NCBI RefSeq assembly: GCF_000425425.1
Contig: NZ_AUDK01000005.1
Coordinates: forward strand, 1-64,000
DNA from: Flavobacterium daejeonense DSM 17708
GTDB lineage: Bacteria; Bacteroidota; Bacteroidia; Flavobacteriales; Flavobacteriaceae
Length of the DNA: 64,000 nt
Reading direction: 5' to 3'
In this document: piece by piece, positions 27,772-35,888 of the stretch
Position numbering within the stretch: the stretch's first letter is position 1
How the letters are laid out: each line of letters begins with the position of its first letter
The notes under the pieces: model-generated
What the model saw: the letters and a program-made list of their open reading frames with translations, nothing else
What the model was told of the DNA's origin: nothing
Database searches by the model: none
Position numbers and translations under genes: made by a program

Positions 27772-28995
27772 CTATAATTTTTGAGGTTGAATTGCTTTGA
27801 AATTTAACAAAATACCGGAAATTAGTGTTGATAGTCCTAATGGTAAAAAAATACTGGCGGTAAAAAGATTTTCTGTATATCCGGGAAGCTGTCCTTTGTT
27901 GAAAAAAAAGCAGCTGCCTTGTAGAAATAAAAGTAATTCGGTGCCTGTAAAACCTATTAAAAACAATAAGATTCCTAATTTGACGCGTTTCTTTTGTCCG
28001 TTTAGAAATGTATTTTGCAGCACAAATCCCAATAAAAAACCACTAATGATTCCGAGCATTGTTAAATGTATGTAGCCAATTACAAAATTCCGAATCTGAT
28101 GTGAAATTTGGGCTAATTCCGGGATTAAAACCACTAATTGAATAACGATTTTTAAAAATAATGAAGTTAAGGCAAAACCATAAACGAGTTTTTCAACAGC
28201 TTTTAAAGCAGAAAAGAAAGTTTCAAAATAGGGTCTAATTATTTGGATAAAAAGAATAAAAGAAATCAGTTGCAATAGCACTCCCAGACTGTTTATCCAA
28301 TGGAAAATCGGATAAGGAAGATACCAACTTACCGGCAAAGCCAAGGTTAAAACAGTAGCCGAAACCAGAAAATTATAAAATCGCTGGAATATTTTTTTGT
28401 CGATATCTGCATTCAAATGTTTGAGAAATAACGCTAAAATGGCAAATAAAAACCAGCCGTTAAACTGAAAATGCAGGAAAAACTGAATGGCAATCTGATA
28501 AAAAGCACTGGCTTTTCCTAAGAGTCCCACAGCAGGACCCAAACACCAAACGCCTAAAGTGGATAGCAACATAAAAAATAATGCGGTTCTCAAAAGTTGT
28601 TTTTCAGGTAGCGAATTGGTTTTGGCATCTTTCCAGACTAACCGACAGAAATAGTAACTGCAAAAAATATGCAGCGTAGAAAAAACAATAGAAAATAAAG
28701 CGTAACCTTCCACAGGAAAGCGAAACGTCATACCGATAACAGCAATTTCGGTTAGCCAGAATAATCGGTTGTAAACGGGTTTTTGCTGTGCTGTTTTTGG
28801 AATAAAAAAATGAACAATCAAACTGTAAATCATCAGATAAACCCAGCCTAACATGGCTACATGGGAATGACCGTGCAATAAAAACTGATAATTGATACTT
28901 TCAATAGGGAATACATACAGCAATCGAAGCACTAATCCCATGCTGGCTGCAATGAAAAAATTAATAAAACAGATTAAGAGCCAATGGTTTCGCAT
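27772..28995 (-). CDS. Histidine-containing polytopic membrane protein, haem-copper-oxidase-like
   Basis: A 407-residue protein with about 11-12 membrane helices. Helix 2 carries HGHSHVAMLGW (His41, His43, His45); later helices contain FFLHFQFNGWFLF and GYIHLTMLG. These His placements resemble haem and copper ligands of haem-copper oxidases/NO reductases and of NnrS-like proteins, but the full NorB ligand set and the usual oxidase motifs are not seen. It starts 2 bp from the stop of nrdG and precedes an Fe-S Rrf2 gene, in a block with ric and anaerobic nrdDG. A role in NO defence or haem-linked electron transfer is an inference. Confidence 0.6.
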   Translation of the reverse strand: MRNHWLLICFINFFIAASMGLVLRLLYVFPIESINYQFLLHGHSHVAMLGWVYLMIYSLIVHFFIPKTAQQKPVYNRLFWLTEIAVIGMTFRFPVEGYALFSIVFSTLHIFCSYYFCRLVWKDAKTNSLPEKQLLRTALFFMLLSTLGVWCLGPAVGLLGKASAFYQIAIQFFLHFQFNGWFLFAILALFLKHLNADIDKKIFQRFYNFLVSATVLTLALPVSWYLPYPIFHWINSLGVLLQLISFILFIQIIRPYFETFFSALKAVEKLVYGFALTSLFLKIVIQLVVLIPELAQISHQIRNFVIGYIHLTMLGIISGFLLGFVLQNTFLNGQKKRVKLGILLFLIGFTGTELLLFLQGSCFFFNKGQLPGYTENLFTASIFLPLGLSTLISGILLNFKAIQPQKL

Positions 28996-28997
28996 AA

Positions 28998-29687
28998 TTA
29001 TCCTCTAATAGAAATTTTTATTTTTGAAGTGGAAAGTTTTTCTGCGTTTAATATTTTAAGTGAATGACCTAAATTTTCTAAGGTTTTTACGCCGTTTACA
29101 AAATACTGAAGGTAATAATTTCCCGAATATTTTTTGTTTTCCAAATAAGCAATCATCTGTTGAATATCTTTTTCAGGAATCAATTCCGAATGAACAGTGG
29201 TGCGCACTTCAAAAGGAAATTGGTTTTCCAAAAGTAAATCTAAAGAATTTTCAAATTGTGGAAAAAGAACCGATTGGGTTATTTTTTCAAAATGCTCCGG
29301 CAGGGCTTTAAAATCCAAAGCGACATAGTCAATCAATTGTTTTTCAATCAGCTTTTTTAAGAACATTGGTCTGGAACCGTTAGTGTCAATTTTTACCAGG
29401 AAGCCCATTTTTTTGACTTCAATAATGAGGTCTGCGATGTTTTTGTGTAACAAACATTCGCCTCCGCTAAAAACAACAGCATCGAGTAAATTTTTACGGG
29501 AATGAAGAAAAGCGAGTGTTTTTTCGAAAGAAATACTTCCTTTTCCAAGAACAATTTCGGGATTGTAACAATAAAGACAACGCATATTACAGCCTGCAAA
29601 CCAAAGAATACAGGCTGATTGATGCGCATAATCTAATAATGTAAAAGGCGTTATGCTGTAAATAGGCGTACTAACATTTTCCTTCAT
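28998..29687 (-). CDS. nrdG: Anaerobic ribonucleoside-triphosphate reductase activating protein
   Basis: A 229-residue radical SAM enzyme that makes the glycyl radical on NrdD. The [4Fe-4S] motif is CNMRCLYC (C-x3-C-x2-C), followed by VFSGGECLLHKNI and the SAM-binding core. The start is set at ATG 29685-29687 (MKENVSTPIYSITPFTLLDY); the frame is open to 29726, but that part overlaps the separate NrdD tail gene. With this start it overlaps the tail gene by 17 nt, so tail and activase are likely co-translated. It sits within the ric-nrdD-nrdG anaerobic block. Confidence 0.93.
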   Translation of the reverse strand: MKENVSTPIYSITPFTLLDYAHQSACILWFAGCNMRCLYCYNPEIVLGKGSISFEKTLAFLHSRKNLLDAVVFSGGECLLHKNIADLIIEVKKMGFLVKIDTNGSRPMFLKKLIEKQLIDYVALDFKALPEHFEKITQSVLFPQFENSLDLLLENQFPFEVRTTVHSELIPEKDIQQMIAYLENKKYSGNYYLQYFVNGVKTLENLGHSLKILNAEKLSTSKIKISIRG

Positions 29688-29835
29688 TGAAATGAGTGCG
29701 TTGTTTGTGTTCTCCTTTTTTTCCAATGTTGAAGCTTTCTACAGGTCGGTGATAGCCCATTACTCGGGTGTACACTAGGCATTTGGTTCTTAAATGCTGT
29801 TTTTCTTCTAAAATAGGGTTCGTTGCTGTTTTCAT
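29671..29835 (-). CDS. Separate glycyl-radical tail of class III ribonucleotide reductase
   Basis: A 54-residue protein carrying RTKCLVYTRVMGYHRPVESF, which is the glycyl-radical C-terminal motif of NrdD (R-V-x-G-Y-x-R-P-V); Gly27 is the predicted radical site. It has its own ATG at 29835 with an A-rich leader, and an in-frame TAG only 9 nt upstream, so it cannot be joined to the large NrdD protein. The main NrdD gene ends 154 bp upstream, with a palindromic repeat element between them. It overlaps nrdG. It could work in trans, as YfiD does for pyruvate formate-lyase; alternatively it marks a gene broken by the repeat insertion. The first is favoured by its intact start and overlap. Confidence 0.8.
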   Translation of the reverse strand: MKTATNPILEEKQHLRTKCLVYTRVMGYHRPVESFNIGKKGEHKQRTHFNEGKC

Positions 29836-29870
29836 ATTTTTCTAGATTTAAAATTGTTTAAAAGTTAGAG

Positions 29871-29956
29871 CCACCCCGTCCGTTGGGCATCCCTCCAAAG
29901 GAGGGGAACTTGAGTGCTTTCCCCTCCTTTGGAGGGGTGCCTGAAAGGTGGGGTGG
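29871..29956. repeat. Palindromic interspersed element between nrdD and its tail
   Basis: An 86-bp element bounded by ccacccc (29871-29877) and ggggtgg (29950-29956), with two nested hairpins built on ctccaaaggaggg and cccctcctttggagggg. It is GC-rich against an AT-rich background and non-coding. Such ccacccc-flanked palindromes look like REP- or MITE-type elements; the copy number elsewhere cannot be seen. Confidence 0.75.
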
Positions 29957-29988
29957 ATTTTTATAAAATTGATTTAAATCTGAGAGAT

Positions 29989-32103
29989 TTAAAAATCTTT
30001 ACACTTCAATAAATTTGTTTCTTCAGCAATAATAATTTCATCACATTTCGGGCAATATTCATGCTCGCCGTTCAAATAACCATGAACCGGACAAACACTA
30101 AATACCGGTGTCACGGTGATGTAAGGCAGCTTAAAATTCGATAAAACCTTTTTTACAAATTGTTTACAGGCTTCGGGCGAACTGATTTTTTCACTCATAT
30201 ACAAATGCAAAACCGTCCCTCCGGTGTATTTGCATTGTAATTCATCCTGTAAAAACAAAGCTTCGAATGGATCTTCGGTATGGTTTACCGGAATTTGGGA
30301 ACTGTTGGTGTAATAAATATTTTCTTCCTGTCCCGCCTGATAAATATCGGCAAAACGTTTCTTGTCTTCTTTGGCAAAACGATAGGTGGTTCCTTCGGCT
30401 GGAGTGGCTTCCAGATTGTATAAATTGCCGGTTTGTTCCTGAAATTCTTTCATTCGGTTGCGAATATGATCCAGAATTTCAGCAGCCAATGCAATTCCTG
30501 TGTTGGACGTTATCGTATCCTGATTATTGGTAAAATTGACAATCATTTCGTTGATTCCGTTTACGCCAATCGTAGAAAAATGGTTCCTGAAATGTTTCAG
30601 ATAACGCTTGGTGTAAGGATACAAACCACGGTCGTACATTTCCTGAATAAAGATTCTTTTTTTCTCCAAAGTCGATTTTGAAATGTATAATAATCGGTCT
30701 AATTGTTCGAATAATTCGGTTTTGTTTCCTTTGTACAAATAGCCCAAACGCGCCATGTTGATGGTTACCACACCAATACTTCCCGTCATTTCGGCACTAC
30801 CAAAAAGACCGTTTCCGCGTTTTAACAATTCGCGTAAATCTAATTGCAAACGACAACACATGGAACGAACGGCATTGGGTTTATAAGCATTTGGATTTTC
30901 TGATTTATTTCCGTTTTCATCCAAAACATATTGGCTTCCGATGAAATTCTGAAAATAAGAAGACCCAATTTTAGCTGTATTTTCGAAAAGTAAATCGGTA
31001 TTTTCTCCGTTCCAGTCAAATTCTTCGGTGATATTTACCGTTGGAATCGGGAAGGTAAAAGGCTGTCCATTGGCATCGCCTTCGGTCATTACGGTGTAAT
31101 AAGCTTTGTTGATGAGGTTCATTTCGGCTTGAAAATGCTCGTAACGTAAATCGGTTAATTTAGTTACGCCTCGCTCTTTGGCTCTGACCAAAAGATCATA
31201 ATTAAAGTTGCCTTCAAAAAAGTGTAAATCATTTTTCGTCGGAATTTGTGTTTTCAAATCTTCAGGAATCACCCAATCCAAAGTGATGTTGGTAAAAGGC
31301 GATTGTCCCCAACGCGCCGGAACATTCAGGTTGTAAACAAAACTGCGAACCGCTTTCAGAACATCATCAAAAGAGAGATTGTCTTTGAAAACATAAGGCG
31401 CCAAATAAGTATCGAAAGAACTGAAAGCCTGAGCACCTGCCCATTCGCTTTGCAAAATCCCAAGAAAATTAGCCATTTGTCCCAGCGCTTCCCTGAAATG
31501 CGACGGTGCTTTGCTTTCCACACGACCGCGAACTCCGTTAAAACCTTCATTTAGTAAGACACGCAAACTCCAGCCGGCACAATAGCCGGTCAGGCAATCC
31601 AAATCATGAATGTGAATAGCTCCGTTGCGGTGCGCATAACCTTCTTCTTTACTGTAAACTTTGTCCAGCCAATAGTTGGCAATGATTTTTCCCGCCACAT
31701 TATTGACCAAACCGGCATTGGAGTAGGAGGTGTTAGCATTGGCATTAATACGCCAATCGGTTTGTTCAATGTATTCTTCGATGGTTTGGGTGCTGTCCAC
31801 ATAAGTGGTATCTTCATTAAAACCATCAATATGCTCGCGTTGCAGTTTTCGGGTATGGCGAAAAAGCATAAACGAACGCATAACATCAAAATGCTTTTTT
31901 TCAAAAAGATTTTTCTCGATTAAATCCTGAATTTCTTCTACCGCCCAGGTTTCTTTAGACTCTAAGTCCCGGATAACATTTTCAAAAATGTTTTCATCAA
32001 TTGCCATGGAAACACTCAGGAAACTTTTTTCGATGGCATCTTTTATTTTAAAAGGTTCAAAAGGCTTGTATTGGCCGTTTCTTTTGATAACATATTTTTC
32101 CAT
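29989..32103 (-). CDS. nrdD: Anaerobic (class III) ribonucleoside-triphosphate reductase, large part
   Basis: A 704-residue protein that reduces NTPs to dNTPs without oxygen. An ATP-cone (about 1-95, YVIKRNGQYKPFEPFKIKDA) is followed by the NrdD barrel (HIHDLDCLTGYCAGWSLRVL, NITLDWVIPEDL, FSVCPVHGYLNGEHEYCPKC). Zinc-site cysteines Cys671, Cys684 and Cys687 are present, but the chain ends at CKDF, before the R-V-x-G-Y glycyl-radical motif. That motif is encoded in a separate gene at 29671-29835. It lies downstream of ric by 37 bp and shares its anaerobic context. Confidence 0.95.
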   Translation of the reverse strand: MEKYVIKRNGQYKPFEPFKIKDAIEKSFLSVSMAIDENIFENVIRDLESKETWAVEEIQDLIEKNLFEKKHFDVMRSFMLFRHTRKLQREHIDGFNEDTTYVDSTQTIEEYIEQTDWRINANANTSYSNAGLVNNVAGKIIANYWLDKVYSKEEGYAHRNGAIHIHDLDCLTGYCAGWSLRVLLNEGFNGVRGRVESKAPSHFREALGQMANFLGILQSEWAGAQAFSSFDTYLAPYVFKDNLSFDDVLKAVRSFVYNLNVPARWGQSPFTNITLDWVIPEDLKTQIPTKNDLHFFEGNFNYDLLVRAKERGVTKLTDLRYEHFQAEMNLINKAYYTVMTEGDANGQPFTFPIPTVNITEEFDWNGENTDLLFENTAKIGSSYFQNFIGSQYVLDENGNKSENPNAYKPNAVRSMCCRLQLDLRELLKRGNGLFGSAEMTGSIGVVTINMARLGYLYKGNKTELFEQLDRLLYISKSTLEKKRIFIQEMYDRGLYPYTKRYLKHFRNHFSTIGVNGINEMIVNFTNNQDTITSNTGIALAAEILDHIRNRMKEFQEQTGNLYNLEATPAEGTTYRFAKEDKKRFADIYQAGQEENIYYTNSSQIPVNHTEDPFEALFLQDELQCKYTGGTVLHLYMSEKISSPEACKQFVKKVLSNFKLPYITVTPVFSVCPVHGYLNGEHEYCPKCDEIIIAEETNLLKCKDF

Positions 32104-32140
32104 AGCATTTGATGATTTTAGTTTATATGGTTTGTTTTTA

Positions 32141-32869
32141 TTATTGTGCTGAGAATTTTTTTTCTAATTCGACTGCTTTTGGAAATAAAATATTGTTTTC
32201 CAGATGAATGTGTTTGTGTAAATCTTCTTCAAATTCCTGTAGCATCGCAAAAGTTACTTTGTAAGTATTGCAGGCATCTGCCGGCGGCGTATAATTATTG
32301 GTTAAAGAAGCAATTTTTCTAAAGCGTTCACCTTCGGCATCATGTTCGTGCATCATCATAGCAATAGGGTTTTCAACAGTTCCAAAATGAGGTTGCATAA
32401 TTTGTTCATGACTCAGGGTTGCCTGCACCATTTTTTTGATAAAAGGGAATAAAATCAGTTCTTCTTTTTTCATGTGTTGCGCCAGTTCGCCAGCGCAGCC
32501 AATGAACAATTCGTTGATGGCGAATAATTCAGGGTGAGATGCGCCGTGTACTCTGCACAATTTGTCTAAAAAAGGAAGTAAGATTTGTGTTTTTTCTTCC
32601 ACATAACGGTGATGGGTTTTCTCGATATAGTCGGCTAATAAATCCAGAGGCCAGGATTGAAAATCGATGTTGTTATCATTTTTAGTGTTTAAAACCGCAT
32701 TGATTTCATTTAAAATAGTTTCTGAATCATGTCCTTTTTTGTCACAGGCTTCTTCGATTGTTCGGTTTCCTTTGCAGCAAAAATCGATACCGTATTTTGA
32801 AAAAATGGCTGCTGTTCTGAAATCTTTTGCTACATATTCTCCGATTGTTGTTTTTTCTAATGTTTCCAT
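32141..32869 (-). CDS. ric: Iron-sulfur cluster repair di-iron protein (RIC/ScdA/YtfE)
   Basis: A 242-residue protein that repairs Fe-S clusters damaged by NO or oxidants. An N-terminal DUF542 domain (about 1-60, with GIDFCCKGNRTIEEAC) precedes a haemerythrin-like domain whose His/Glu ligands are visible in THHRYVEEKT, HMKKEELILFPF, MMHEHDAEGERF and KHIHLENNILFP. The gene is probably the first of a minus-strand block with nrdD, the NrdD tail, nrdG, a haem-copper-like protein, an Rrf2 regulator and nadAB. A good promoter (TACATTTG) and a 22-bp palindrome lie upstream. Confidence 0.95.
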   Translation of the reverse strand: METLEKTTIGEYVAKDFRTAAIFSKYGIDFCCKGNRTIEEACDKKGHDSETILNEINAVLNTKNDNNIDFQSWPLDLLADYIEKTHHRYVEEKTQILLPFLDKLCRVHGASHPELFAINELFIGCAGELAQHMKKEELILFPFIKKMVQATLSHEQIMQPHFGTVENPIAMMMHEHDAEGERFRKIASLTNNYTPPADACNTYKVTFAMLQEFEEDLHKHIHLENNILFPKAVELEKKFSAQ

Positions 32870-32901
32870 AATTGTTGTTTTTAATTTTTAAATCTCTGTT
32901 A

Positions 32902-32934
32902 CAAATGTAAGTATTAATTTTAAATAAAAGACAA
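32902..32934 (-). promoter_or_regulatory. ric promoter
   Basis: On the minus strand TTG (32934-32932), a 22-bp spacer, then TACATTTG (32909-32902), matching the phylum's -33/-7 elements. The TTG lies inside the palindrome at 32925-32946, so whatever binds there can act directly on this promoter. Confidence 0.7.
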
Positions 32935-32946
32935 ATTTATCTTTTA
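32925..32946. promoter_or_regulatory. Palindromic operator upstream of ric
   Basis: taaaagac-N6-atctttta: 8-bp half-sites around aaattt, with one mismatch between arms. It matches two other sites in the window, at 33090 and 37937. It overlaps the -33 element of ric. Confidence 0.7.
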
Positions 32947-33089
32947 TTGTTGTTTTAATTGTAATCTTTTGTAATTCATGTTGATATGGTTCATTTTTGA
33001 CTTCTTAATTTTAGAAAAAAATAAAATCGATTCCATGATTTTTATCATATTTTAGGTTTTTTTTAAGAGCGTAATTTGTCATAAAATAA

Positions 33090-33111
33090 TAAAGGATAAA
33101 AATGTCTTTTA
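33090..33111. promoter_or_regulatory. Palindromic operator upstream of nirK
   Basis: taaaggat-N6-gtctttta, the same pattern as upstream of ric and narK. It lies 36 bp before the nirK start codon, with a weak TACATTAT -7-like box at 33126-33133 downstream. Confidence 0.7.
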
Positions 33112-33147
33112 TTTATTAAAAACGATACATTATAATAATAAATAATT

Positions 33148-34635
33148 ATGAAACCCAAACTGACTTTAGTAAAGCAAAGTATGCGAATTGCAGTAGTGGG
33201 AGCAGTGTTGTTAAACCTGTTTTCTTGTGCAAAAAAAGAAGAAAAAGATGCTGAATATTATAAGAGCATTACAATTGAAGGGCAAAAAGAAGCCGAACTT
33301 ACTGCGCCACCTTTAGTGCCAAAACCGGTAGGCGACCGTGCAGCCACCAAATTAGTGGTTAACATGGAAATTAAGGAGCAGGAAGGAGAAATGGTTGATG
33401 GTGTAAAATATACCTATTGGACTTTTGGAGGTTCGGTTCCGGGAAGTTTCATCAGAACCCGGGTAGGAGATGAGGTTGAATTTCATTTAAAAAACCATCC
33501 GGATAACAAAATGCCACATAATATTGATTTGCATGCGGTTACGGGGCCGGGAGGTGGAGCAACTTCTTCCTTAGTGGCGCCGGGACACGAGAAGGTGTTT
33601 AATTTTAAAACCATAAATCCAGGATTGTATGTTTACCATTGTGCCACGGCACCGGTTGGGATGCACATTGCTAACGGAATGTACGGTTTGATTTTGGTGG
33701 AACCCGAAGGAGGTTTACCACCAGTTGATAAGGAATATTATGTAATGCAGGGCGATTTTTATACCAAAGGAAGTTACGGAGAGTCAGGAAAACAACCTTT
33801 TGATATGAATAAGGCTATTAAAGAAGATCCGGATTATGTAGTGTTTAATGGAAAAGTTGGCGCGTTGACAGGAGATAAATCTATTACAGCAAAAGTAGGT
33901 GAAACGGTTCGTATTTTCATGGGAAATGGCGGGCCAAATCTGGTTTCTTCATTCCATGTTATCGGGGAAATCTTTGACAAAGTACACATCGAAGGCGGAG
34001 AACAATTAAATAAAAATGTACAAACTACTTTAATTCCTGCCGGAGGTTCTGCTATCGTTGAATTTAAAGTAGATGTTCCGGGAACTTTCATCTTGGTGGA
34101 TCATTCTATTTTTAGAGCTTTTAACAAAGGAGCTTTGGGAATGTTAAAAGTAGAAGGAGATGAGAATAAAAAAGTGTATTCGGGAACAACTCAGGAAGGA
34201 ATTTATTTGCCGGAAGGCGGAACCATTCAAAACATGCCAAGAGAAAACGGTGTGGCTAAAAAAATAGAGGCTAAAACCCTTCCGGAAAAAATTGAGTCTG
34301 GTAGAGAATTGTACGAAAGAACCTGTTTTGCCTGTCATCAGCCAAGCGGACAAGGAATTCCAAATGCCTTTCCTCCTTTGGCAAAATCTGATTTCTTAAA
34401 TGCTAATCCGGATCTGGCAATTAATGCGGTCTTACATGGATTAAGCGGTGAAATTACAGTTAACGGAAAAAAATTCAACAATGTGATGACCAGTCAGAAT
34501 TTGACGGATGAAGAAGTAGCTGATGTATTAACCTATGTTTATAACAGTTGGGGTAATAATAAAACGGTAATTACACCGGCAAGAGTGAAAGCGGTTAGAG
34601 CAAAACCAGCTTCAAAAGCAGCAGCTGCACATTAA
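33148..34635 (+). CDS. nirK: Copper nitrite reductase fused to cytochrome c
   Basis: A 495-residue lipoprotein (lipobox LFSC, Cys27) that reduces nitrite to NO in the periplasm. Two cupredoxin domains (about 60-340) hold the type 1 copper ligands His124, Cys165, His173 and Met178, and the type 2 ligands His129, His164 and His319; the catalytic Asp127 and His270 are also in place. A C-terminal c-type cytochrome domain (about 380-480) has CFACH (Cys393, Cys396, His397) and a likely Met447 ligand, so electrons can be delivered within the protein. It heads a run nirK-cytochrome-nirV-SCO-porin and has the 22-bp palindrome upstream. Confidence 0.95.
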   Translation: MKPKLTLVKQSMRIAVVGAVLLNLFSCAKKEEKDAEYYKSITIEGQKEAELTAPPLVPKPVGDRAATKLVVNMEIKEQEGEMVDGVKYTYWTFGGSVPGSFIRTRVGDEVEFHLKNHPDNKMPHNIDLHAVTGPGGGATSSLVAPGHEKVFNFKTINPGLYVYHCATAPVGMHIANGMYGLILVEPEGGLPPVDKEYYVMQGDFYTKGSYGESGKQPFDMNKAIKEDPDYVVFNGKVGALTGDKSITAKVGETVRIFMGNGGPNLVSSFHVIGEIFDKVHIEGGEQLNKNVQTTLIPAGGSAIVEFKVDVPGTFILVDHSIFRAFNKGALGMLKVEGDENKKVYSGTTQEGIYLPEGGTIQNMPRENGVAKKIEAKTLPEKIESGRELYERTCFACHQPSGQGIPNAFPPLAKSDFLNANPDLAINAVLHGLSGEITVNGKKFNNVMTSQNLTDEEVADVLTYVYNSWGNNKTVITPARVKAVRAKPASKAAAAH

Positions 34636-34678
34636 GATTTTTAAAAAATGGAATTAAAAAATTTAAAAGATAATCAAA

Positions 34679-35056
34679 ATGAAAAAAAATGTATTTGCAA
34701 TTGTGATGATGGGATTTGGACTATATGGTTTTAGTCAAAATGCAGTTAAAGGAAAAGGAGTGTATGACAAGGTTTGTATCACCTGTCATCAGGCTACAGG
34801 ACTGGGAATTCCCGGTGCTTTTCCTCCGTTGGCAAAATCGGATTATTTAAATAAAGACGTAAATCGTGCCATTAGAGGAGTGGTAAAAGGATTGAGCGGG
34901 CCAATTGTTGTAAATGGTAAAAAATATGCTTCAGCAATGCCGGCACAACCCTTGACCGACCAACAACTGGCTGATGCTTTTACTTATGTGTACAGCAGCT
35001 GGGGAAATAATAAAACAGTAGTTACTCCCGCAATGGTTAAATCACAAAGAAAATAA
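34679..35056 (+). CDS. Periplasmic c-type cytochrome, paralogue of the NirK tail
   Basis: A 125-residue monohaem cytochrome: signal peptide (ends GFSQ), CITCH at residues 33-37 and a likely Met87 ligand. Its body matches the C-terminal cytochrome domain of the preceding NirK nearly word for word ([16 protein letters not shown] versus [32 protein letters not shown] versus [16 protein letters not shown]), so one probably arose by duplication of the other. It would carry electrons to NirK. It starts 43 bp after nirK and precedes nirV by 19 bp. Confidence 0.92.
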   Translation: MKKNVFAIVMMGFGLYGFSQNAVKGKGVYDKVCITCHQATGLGIPGAFPPLAKSDYLNKDVNRAIRGVVKGLSGPIVVNGKKYASAMPAQPLTDQQLADAFTYVYSSWGNNKTVVTPAMVKSQRK

Positions 35057-35075
35057 AGTTTAAAAAAAATTAAGA

Positions 35076-35888
35076 ATGAGAACCCTGTTACAGAGAAAAA
35101 TGACCGTACTCATCTTACTGTTAGGAATAGTAACGTCAGTTGGTGCTCAACAAACTTCAATGGTTACCATAAAGAAAGGAAAGTTTGTCCCTCTTTATGG
35201 TTCCATTGATAAAAAACCGCTGGAAGTTGCCGCTTTTGAAATGGATATTTACCCGGTAACGAATGCGCAATTTGTAGCTTTTCTAAAAAAATATCCTGAA
35301 TACAGCCGTTCTAAAATTAAAGGAATTTTTGCGGATAAAAGCTATTTATCACATTGGCAGAGTGATTTTGATTATGGTAAAAATAATTTGAGTAATGCTC
35401 CCGTAACCAATGTTTCCTGGTTTGCTGCTAAAAAATATTGTGAATGTGAAGGAAAACGTTTGCCTGCCATGGACGAATGGGAATATGTAGCGATGGCAGA
35501 CGAAAAACGAATTGATGCCAGAACTAAAGAAGCTTTCAACAAATACATCATGTCCTGGTATGAAAAACCAAAAACCTATGCTAATCCGATAGGGCAGACT
35601 TTTAAAAATTATTGGGGTGTTTACGATATGCACGGACTGGTTTGGGAATGGACTTCAGATTTCAACAGTATTTTTCTTTCCGGAGAATCCAGAAAAGACA
35701 AGGATACCGATAAGAATCTTTTTTGCGGAAGCGGTTCAGTAAATGCTACCGATTTAATGAATTATGCTGCCTTTATGCGCTATGCTTTCAGAGGCAGTTT
35801 GAAAGCGCGATACACTACAAGAAATCTTGGATTTCGTTGTGCTAAAGATAAAGTAGCTCTTGTAAAAACCATTCAAAATCTAAGATGA
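35076..35888 (+). CDS. nirV: NirV-like protein of the formylglycine-generating enzyme family
   Basis: A 270-residue secreted protein (signal ends SVGAQ) with the FGE-sulfatase fold: FEMDIYPVTNAQFVAFLKKY, NAPVTNVSWFAAKKYCECEG, RLPAMDEWEY, GVYDMHGLVWEWTSDF, and FRGSLKARYTTRNLGFRCAKD. NirV proteins of this family are often encoded beside nirK; their exact job is unknown. The paired catalytic cysteines of true FGE are not both present: an FCGSGS block is there but the second position reads MRYAFRG, so sulfatase-type activity is unlikely. It overlaps the SCO gene by 4 nt. Confidence 0.85.
   Translation: MRTLLQRKMTVLILLLGIVTSVGAQQTSMVTIKKGKFVPLYGSIDKKPLEVAAFEMDIYPVTNAQFVAFLKKYPEYSRSKIKGIFADKSYLSHWQSDFDYGKNNLSNAPVTNVSWFAAKKYCECEGKRLPAMDEWEYVAMADEKRIDARTKEAFNKYIMSWYEKPKTYANPIGQTFKNYWGVYDMHGLVWEWTSDFNSIFLSGESRKDKDTDKNLFCGSGSVNATDLMNYAAFMRYAFRGSLKARYTTRNLGFRCAKDKVALVKTIQNLR

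Noticed and set aside
29871..29956. A CRISPR-like repeat
   Set aside because: It is a single palindromic element with two nested hairpins; there is no repeated unit with regular spacers.
32925..32946. The ric palindrome as a known FNR or NsrR box
   Set aside because: It does not match the classic FNR (TTGAT-N4-ATCAA) or the E. coli NsrR consensus; reported only as an unassigned palindrome.
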